Shown here: positions 58,558 to 64,000 of the stretch, piece by piece
Layout of the letters: every line of letters begins with the position of its first letter
Numbering within the stretch: the first letter of the stretch is position 1
Assembly: GCA_030490835.1 (NCBI GenBank)
Contig: CM059972.1
Coordinates: 40,713,452 to 40,777,451, forward strand
Direction: 5' to 3'
DNA from: Annona cherimola
Taxonomy: Eukaryota > Streptophyta > Magnoliopsida > Magnoliales > Annonaceae
Length of the DNA stretch: 64,000 nt
Program-made: the position numbers and the translations under genes
The notes under the pieces: model-generated
Database searches by the model: none
What the model was told of the DNA's origin: nothing
Seen by the model: the letters and a program-made list of their open reading frames with translations, nothing else

Positions 58558-58976
58558 CAAATTCCGACATATGTTTTGCAGCCACGGAAATCTTGGAGGA
58601 TCAAGCTACTTCAACGAACTACACAAGTAGTCAAGAGGTAACCTCCAAACAAAAATCTTTTTCAATTTTTTCTTCTACGAATGAATGCCTCAAATGTGCT
58701 GAATTGGAAGAACTTCAACAAGCCTATGATTCATTATATGAGGAAATAAAGAAATTAGGAAACAAGTGTACAATAAAGAAAAGACAATGTGATGCAGTAA
58801 TAATTGTGAATGGTAAACTTGCTGAAAAGATAGATAAATTAAAAAGTGAAAAGAATACCTTGGAAGTTGAGTTAGAGAAACTCAAAAAGGAAAATGAATC
58901 ATTAAATGAATCGCTTGTCAAGTTTTCTAATCCAGGAGAAAATGTGAAAATGTTCTTAAAAATGACAACCTAAACT
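58545..58976 (+). pseudogene. Copia gag-pol linker, coiled coil
   Basis: Frame shifted by one from gag; it starts inside the gag end (MCCIANSDICFAA). It contains CLKCAELEELQQAYDSL and a long Lys/Glu/Leu helix (KSEKNTLEVELEKLKKENES), predicted to form a coiled coil from its heptad pattern. A similar helical linker between gag and protease is usual for Sirevirus-like and related Copia elements. The frame ends in TAA at about 58,971. The next 300 bases carry broken matches (VWMPKSIG) to the segment before protease. Confidence 0.65.
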
Positions 58977-59288
58977 TGCAAGAAAGGACTTCGGTATAAT
59001 ACATTTGAGCAAGAGAAATCTAATGCTCCGAGAAACAACGCCAAACCCATTTATACTAAACCTAAGATAAATCAAGTAGTTTGGACCAAAAGACCAACAA
59101 GTTAGGACACAAGGTTTATCAATGCAAATTGAGAAAATTGCAAAACCTTGGTGCAAAATTGGTTTGGATGCCGAAAAGCATTGGATTTATGGCTTCAAAG
59201 GTAGACCAACATAGACTCCAAAGGATAACTAACCCAAATGGACCCATAAAAAGGGTACCAAAAGAATGAGCTCCACTTGACTTAATTT

Positions 59289-60985
59289 TTGCAGGTTTGT
59301 CTTAAAGTTAAGGCCAATAACATATGGTTTATGGATAGTGGTTGCTCAAGACATATGACAAGAGAAAAAGGACTGTTCCATAAAATCAACCCATGCAATG
59401 AAGGAATAGTAGCTTTCGGAAATAATGAAAAAGGTAAAATAAAAGGTAAAAAAAATATTTATGGTATTTCAAATGCATGTATTGAAGATGTACTATTTGT
59501 TGAAGGGATCAAACACAACCTAATGAGTATTAGTCAATTATGTGATAAAGAATATAAAGTTGTATTTGAATCCTCTATATGTAATGTTTTTGATGATGAA
59601 CACATAGTATTTAGTGGCAAAAGACATGGAAATGTATATTTGGTTTGCCTTGATGAACTAGAAGGGAAATGTCTAATAGCCATAGAAAATGATCCATGGA
59701 TATGGCATACAAGACTTGGACATATAAATATGTCAAATATTAAAACATTGTGGAAAAAGAATCTAGTACAAGGGTTACCAAAGCTCAAATATGATAAGGA
59801 TAAGATTTGTAAAGCTTGTCAACTATCTAAACAACCCAAAATGTCATTTTCCACCAAAAAGGAAATTTCAACAACTAGACCACTTGAGTTGTTACATATG
59901 GATCTTTATGGGCCATCATTTTAACTCTTGGTGGGAAAAAGTACGTATATGTAATTGTTGATGATTTTTCAAGATTTACTTGGATTATACTCTTAGCTAG
60001 CAAAGATGAAGCATTTTCTATGTTTGTCACGTTTACAAATTTGGTGCAAAATAAAAAATAAAGTTCAATCATTTCCATTAGAAGTGATCATGGTGGTGAA
60101 TTTGAAAATAATCAATTCATAGAATTTTGCAATGAAAAAGGAATTCACCATACATTTTCTGCATCAAGAACTCCTCAACAAAATGGAGTTGTTGAAAGGA
60201 AAAACTGGACAATACAAGAAATGGCTAGAACTATGCTAAATGAGAGTAAATTGTCCAAAAGATTTTGGGGTGAAGCTGTAAGTACAGCTTGTCGTGTATT
60301 AAACTGAGTTACCATTAGAGCAATATTGAAAAAGACCCCATATGAACTTTGGAAAGGCAGAAAACCAAACATATCATATTTCCATACTTTTGGATGTACT
60401 TGTTATGTGTTAAATAATGGAAAAACAAATTTGGGAAAATTAGATGTCAAAAGTGTTGAAGCTATTTTCTTAGGTTATTCATCAAATAGCTAAGCATATA
60501 GGATTTTCAACAAAAGAAATCAAATAGTAGAAGAATCAATACATGTTGTTTTTGATGAATTTAACCAAACTCCGAGAAAGGAGGATGAACTAAGTGATGC
60601 AGATGATACAAAAGCAAAACAACAAGAACAACAAAAGGAAACGGAGCTCAAGCCAGAAAACCCCATGGAGGAAGAGGTAAGTGAAGGTAATGACTCCTAC
60701 AAACCTCCAATTGATTTGAAATTCAAAAATGCCCATCCAATTGAGCAAGTCATTGGAAATATTTATGAAGGAGTAAAAACTAGGAGATCAAAACAAAATA
60801 TTTGTGAACAATATGCATTTGTGTCAAAAATTGAACCAACCACTATTGAACAAGCTCTTAATGATGAAAAACTGAGTTATTGCAATGCAAGAAGAGCTAA
60901 ATCAATTTGAAAGAAATAATGTATGGCATTTAGTTCCTAGACCAAATGATTATACCATTATTGGTACCAAATGGGTATTTAGGGT
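59289..60985 (+). pseudogene. pol: Copia protease-integrase and start of reverse transcriptase
   Basis: Protease active site FMDSGCSRHMT at about 59,330. The pre-integrase domain has WHTRLGHINMSNIKTLW and CKACQLSKQ. Integrase has catalytic Asp in LLHMDLYGP, Asp in IRSDHGGEFEN and Glu in TPQQNGVVERKN. Integrase C-terminal FGCTCYVL and AIFLGYSS follow, then an acidic Gln/Glu-rich linker. Reverse transcriptase starts NVWHLVPRPNDYTIIGTKWV and is cut at about 60,980. Stops lie at about 59,922, 60,057, 60,304 and 60,492, and a frameshift between 60,492 and 60,665 with a return near 60,885. The catalytic triad itself is preserved. Confidence 0.88.
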
Positions 60986-62725
60986 TTATCAACTTGGATT
61001 TTCCACTTAATACACATGCAAAACCTCATTTTCATCAACTTAAACTTAAATATTCATACATAAAACCTAATATCCATTCCATATTCATTCAAAATCATGT
61101 TAAGTCACCATTTTATAGATCCTTTAAGCATCCCTTCCATATTCTCATTTTAGAGTTTTAAAGCTCAAAATAATCAACTCAAACTCATGTATACTTACTT
61201 GAATTTGTGCTAAATCAAACCCTAGCACTTGGAGATGGTTTTCCTCCACAAATCCTCCTCCTTTTCTCCTTGTTTTTCCTTCTTCCTTGTTGGGAAATAT
61301 GGACGTGAGCTGCTGCTGGTTGCTTGGGTGAAAAACCAGCTCTTGAAAATTTCCAAATCCCTTCTCAATTCAACGTGCATGGGTTTTATAGTTGCTGGAA
61401 TTTTTCTAGCTGTGGGCCCCCATTTTGGGAAATTTACACACTCTTAAATTCTCCCTTATCTACCTTATGTGCTGGTTAAATTTCAGCCTAGTAAAATGGA
61501 ATTTTACCATTTTACAAAAAACAGAAAATGGCATTGATCCATAGTTGTCCAAGTGTGTCCATCCAGGCACGTCATTTCCTGCTCATTTTTGCAGCCATTT
61601 TTCCCATTTTTTTCAATCCTAATTTAAGGGTAAATTTTACACTTAATTACCCATTAATTCATGTATTAATTTAGTGTACATAAATTTAACAAAAACTGCA
61701 GCAACTTAGCATTTCAAATCACATTTTCCATCCCCATATGCTGTCCACGTTTCAGCTGCATGTACCTGCCTTTTCCAATTTTTTTATTACTGAGAATCTT
61801 CATAATTATATGCACATCTCATGTACTTGCATCCCTGCAACTTATATGCATATTTTAAAAAATTAACAATTCAAAAAAATCAGCTTGGTAGCCCTTGGAC
61901 GTCCCCTTATGCCACCTCCTCTAAGCTAGGTTTTGCCTTTTGTAGATCCATCATCATATGCATTCAATGGATGGATAATTCTCACATTTTTTCATTTCAA
62001 ATAATTGCACAAAATACCCTAAAAATGGCCTGCAATTGTCACCTCAAATCCCATTCACATCATGCATTTATGCTTGGTACTCTAGCATTAAATGCATTGT
62101 ACTCATATGGATCATTAGTCAACCATGCTCACCTTTTTCAATGCAGGTATTTTCCCAAAATTTCATGCTTAATCCAAGACATTCAAAATAAATATCTCAC
62201 AATTCTATTCAACCGTTTCAAATTTCATCTCAATCCGAGTTTCCTAGCTCCCGTTATAGCCGTTTAAAGTTAACGGTTGAAATTGAAATATGATAAATAA
62301 ATCATAATTCTCATTTAATCAAGAATTTTTATAAACTATTAATTCCATAATACCAAGCCCAAAATTATTAATTTTCATTTCAAATTTCACTTGAATCCGC
62401 CTTATAGGCGTTGAGTTATGAATTTTCCACTGTTTTTCCACTAAACTTGTCAATTATCATATAAATTCCCATAATTCATATTAATTAATGGAAAATGATT
62501 TTTTTCATGATATATTTGCATATTTAAATCAAAATGAATATGCTCTAATTCCATTGTCTCATTTTAGCTCAAAATGCTTAATCACATCATTATTGCTAAT
62601 ACATAACCCTAATTGCAATAATTAGCAACATCATATAAAATATTTATAATTCAATAATTCACATATAAATATCATATACATGATTAATGCATACATATGG
62701 GTCCTACATGGGTTAGGGTTTCACA
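60977..62725 (-). repeat. Del-type LTR fragment, 5' part
   Basis: Minus strand: begins TGTGAAACCC at 62,725 and runs to about 60,977, then is lost. Collinear with the C1 LTRs (about 29,890-31,651), including the TATA region (TATAAAA, 61,384-61,390, minus). The rest of the LTR, with micro-exon and module, is deleted. Its ORFs (148 codons at 61,821) are chance frames without homologues open in C1. Confidence 0.82.
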
Positions 62726-63898
62726 TATACATATATTTGTATGAATGGGACCATGTATTAAATGGTGAGTTGTTTTGATATTTAATTGACGTAATTCCAA
62801 GCTTGTGTAATGACCCGTGGTTGGGGAGAATTAAAGATTGATAACTTGGTAAATTTCCATACATTTTAGATGAAAATGATGCTTGATATGAACAAGAATG
62901 TATGTGGGTGATTATAGGTGTGAGAGACATCACGTTTGACATGATTAAGGGACGCCCAAACTGTTGCAAATGAAAATAAAATTCTGTTTATGCATATCTG
63001 TGTGTTGGGACGTCCAATAATATGTAGAAAAAAATTCTGTTTTGGACAAAATTGTAAGTAACCTTAGTTGTTTGGTTATACCATAATTTATGTGAAAATG
63101 AATGTCTAAACTAAGCAAAATCTAAGGGAAAAATTCTGTTTAAGGACAACTTGATTATCATAAGCTATATTTATGATTAAAGGGTGCAAATAGAGGATAT
63201 GGATGACAAAGACATTAATTTACTAAAGTATTGCATATAGTAGCTAAAATGCAAAAATGAATGAGAAATATGATAAAATGAGAAAGTGTAAGGCTGTTTT
63301 AAAGAAAGTTATAAATTTAAGAAATTTAGGAACGAAAATGTGTAGCCCTAACTTATGAACAAATGCCTCAAATGAATATTCCAGTTGGAGTGTAAAGTAT
63401 GGGTGAATGATAAAGGTGAAGGGTTGAAATCCAATAAGTTGAGTTTAAACTTAAGTGTTATAAATTTTAAGGGTATCAAATGGAAAGAATGGTCACAATT
63501 AAATCACGAGTTAAACAAATATATGAATTGTGTTGCAATAGACTTTAAGGATGTTCTTTGAACTGATTGAGCTAGCCCTTACATGGTTGAGATTTCAAGA
63601 TATTAACCAAGTGGAGGTATTAGTTTTGAATTTACTTCAATTACGTTGATTATGTTTCAACAAGCTAGAAAACAAAGAGATAAGTAAAATTCATAAGTTC
63701 AAAGGGCAGAATGAGAAACACTAAGTTCATGCAAATGAAGCACTTGAATTTAAGAGTTGATGATTCATAGCACATATATACCGTTAAAATGAAAGTGTCG
63801 AATGAAATAAATACCCTACACTTAGGTATTGAATGAAATGAGTAACCAATCATTAAGATTACATAAGAGCATGTATGTATGTATATGACTAAGAAGGG
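62726..63898 (+). repeat. Diverged Del-type LTR sequence
   Basis: No gene. The last 40-odd bases (CATAAGAGCATGTATGTATG.. to AAGAAGGG) are identical to 41,982-42,017 of D's 5' LTR. The rest shows only weak similarity. It may be the rest of D's 3' LTR displaced by the Copia insertion, or another LTR. Confidence 0.55.
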
Positions 63899-64000
63899 TG
63901 TTGGAAATATGTGGAAAACAAGCTAAAACTATGTTTTGATGATTAACAAATCAATTTGAGTAAGTCTTGGCTACTAACACGTTTGTGAAAATGTTTAAGA
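63899..64000 (+). repeat. Second Copia LTR, start only
   Basis: TGTTGGAAATATG, then the words TTTTGATGATTAA, CAATTTGAG and GCTACTAA in the same order as at 55,882, but clearly diverged. A separate copy of the family, running off the window. Confidence 0.75.

Larger units (their letters stand above)
55882..60985 (+). mobile_element. Copia element, 3' part deleted
   Basis: 5' LTR, initiator-Met primer site, gag, coiled-coil linker, protease, integrase and the first residues of reverse transcriptase. It breaks at about 60,977-60,985 into a minus-strand Del-type LTR. The lineage is perhaps Sirevirus-like, judged from gag start, primer site and integrase motifs; this is tentative. Confidence 0.85.

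Noticed and set aside
61821..62267. 148-codon plus-strand ORF
   Set aside because: It lies in the antisense of a Del-type LTR whose C1 homologue (about 30,750-31,200) is not open in that frame.
63899..64000. Could be the 3' LTR of the Copia element at 55,882
   Set aside because: The DNA before it is Del-type LTR, not a Copia polypurine tract, and the two LTR starts are too different for one element.
1..64000. Search for a host gene, rRNA or tRNA between the repeats
   Set aside because: Every stretch could be assigned to a repeat or to sequence without coding signal. No exon-intron gene with a recognisable host protein was seen.

Overview
The window is nuclear DNA of a flowering plant, made almost entirely of nested and decayed LTR retrotransposons. 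The signs are low GC, LTRs of 1.6-4.4 kb, tRNA-Asp and initiator-Met primer sites, Athila-type gag, Del/Tekay-type chromovirus pol with a chromodomain, and Copia gag-pol. I see no host gene, rRNA, tRNA or CRISPR array. The species cannot be told from this.

Left nest (1-22,089). A plus-strand Del/Tekay-like LTR (H, 1-1798 plus 14,897-15,587) was split by an Athila-like element (A1, 1799-14,896). A1 is proved as one insertion by the 5-bp duplication ATAGG at both ends. Its gag is cut at 6433 by a second tRNA-Asp-primed element (A2, 6434-10,271). A2 is cut by a minus-strand Del-type LTR (10,272-12,236), and a deletion then joined that LTR to the shortened 3' LTR of A1. A pol-less element (B, 15,588-22,089) sits in the rest of H. 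B carries a zinc-knuckle gag remnant, a plant-transposon-protein-like ORF and many copies of a GC-rich palindrome.

Middle nest (22,090-55,881). A truncated minus LTR (G) is followed by the 5' LTR of a degenerate Del element (D). That LTR is split twice: by a structurally complete 14.1-kb Del/Tekay-like element (C1, 27,670-41,810, minus strand) and by a solo LTR (S1, 42,918-46,965, duplication TTATG). D's interior (48,719-54,562) is scrambled and holds another solo LTR (S2, 51,182-54,116, duplication CCTTT). D's 3' LTR starts at 54,563.

Right end (55,882-64,000). A Copia element with one LTR, an open gag and a broken protease-integrase is cut off at the start of reverse transcriptase by a minus Del-type LTR fragment (to 62,725). 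Then come Del-like LTR sequence and the first 102 bases of a second Copia LTR.

Most notable: (1) the Del-type LTRs share a 39-44-nt purine-rich segment, in eight copies on both strands, between an AG acceptor-like site and a GTAAG donor-like site, with a conserved stem-loop downstream. This suggests a spliced leader micro-exon inside the LTR. (2) C1 has an extra acidic ORF between primer site and gag, with relics of it in D. (3) Element B has palindromes whose arms equal the 3' end of tRNA-Asp. All family calls come from reading motifs; no database search was run.
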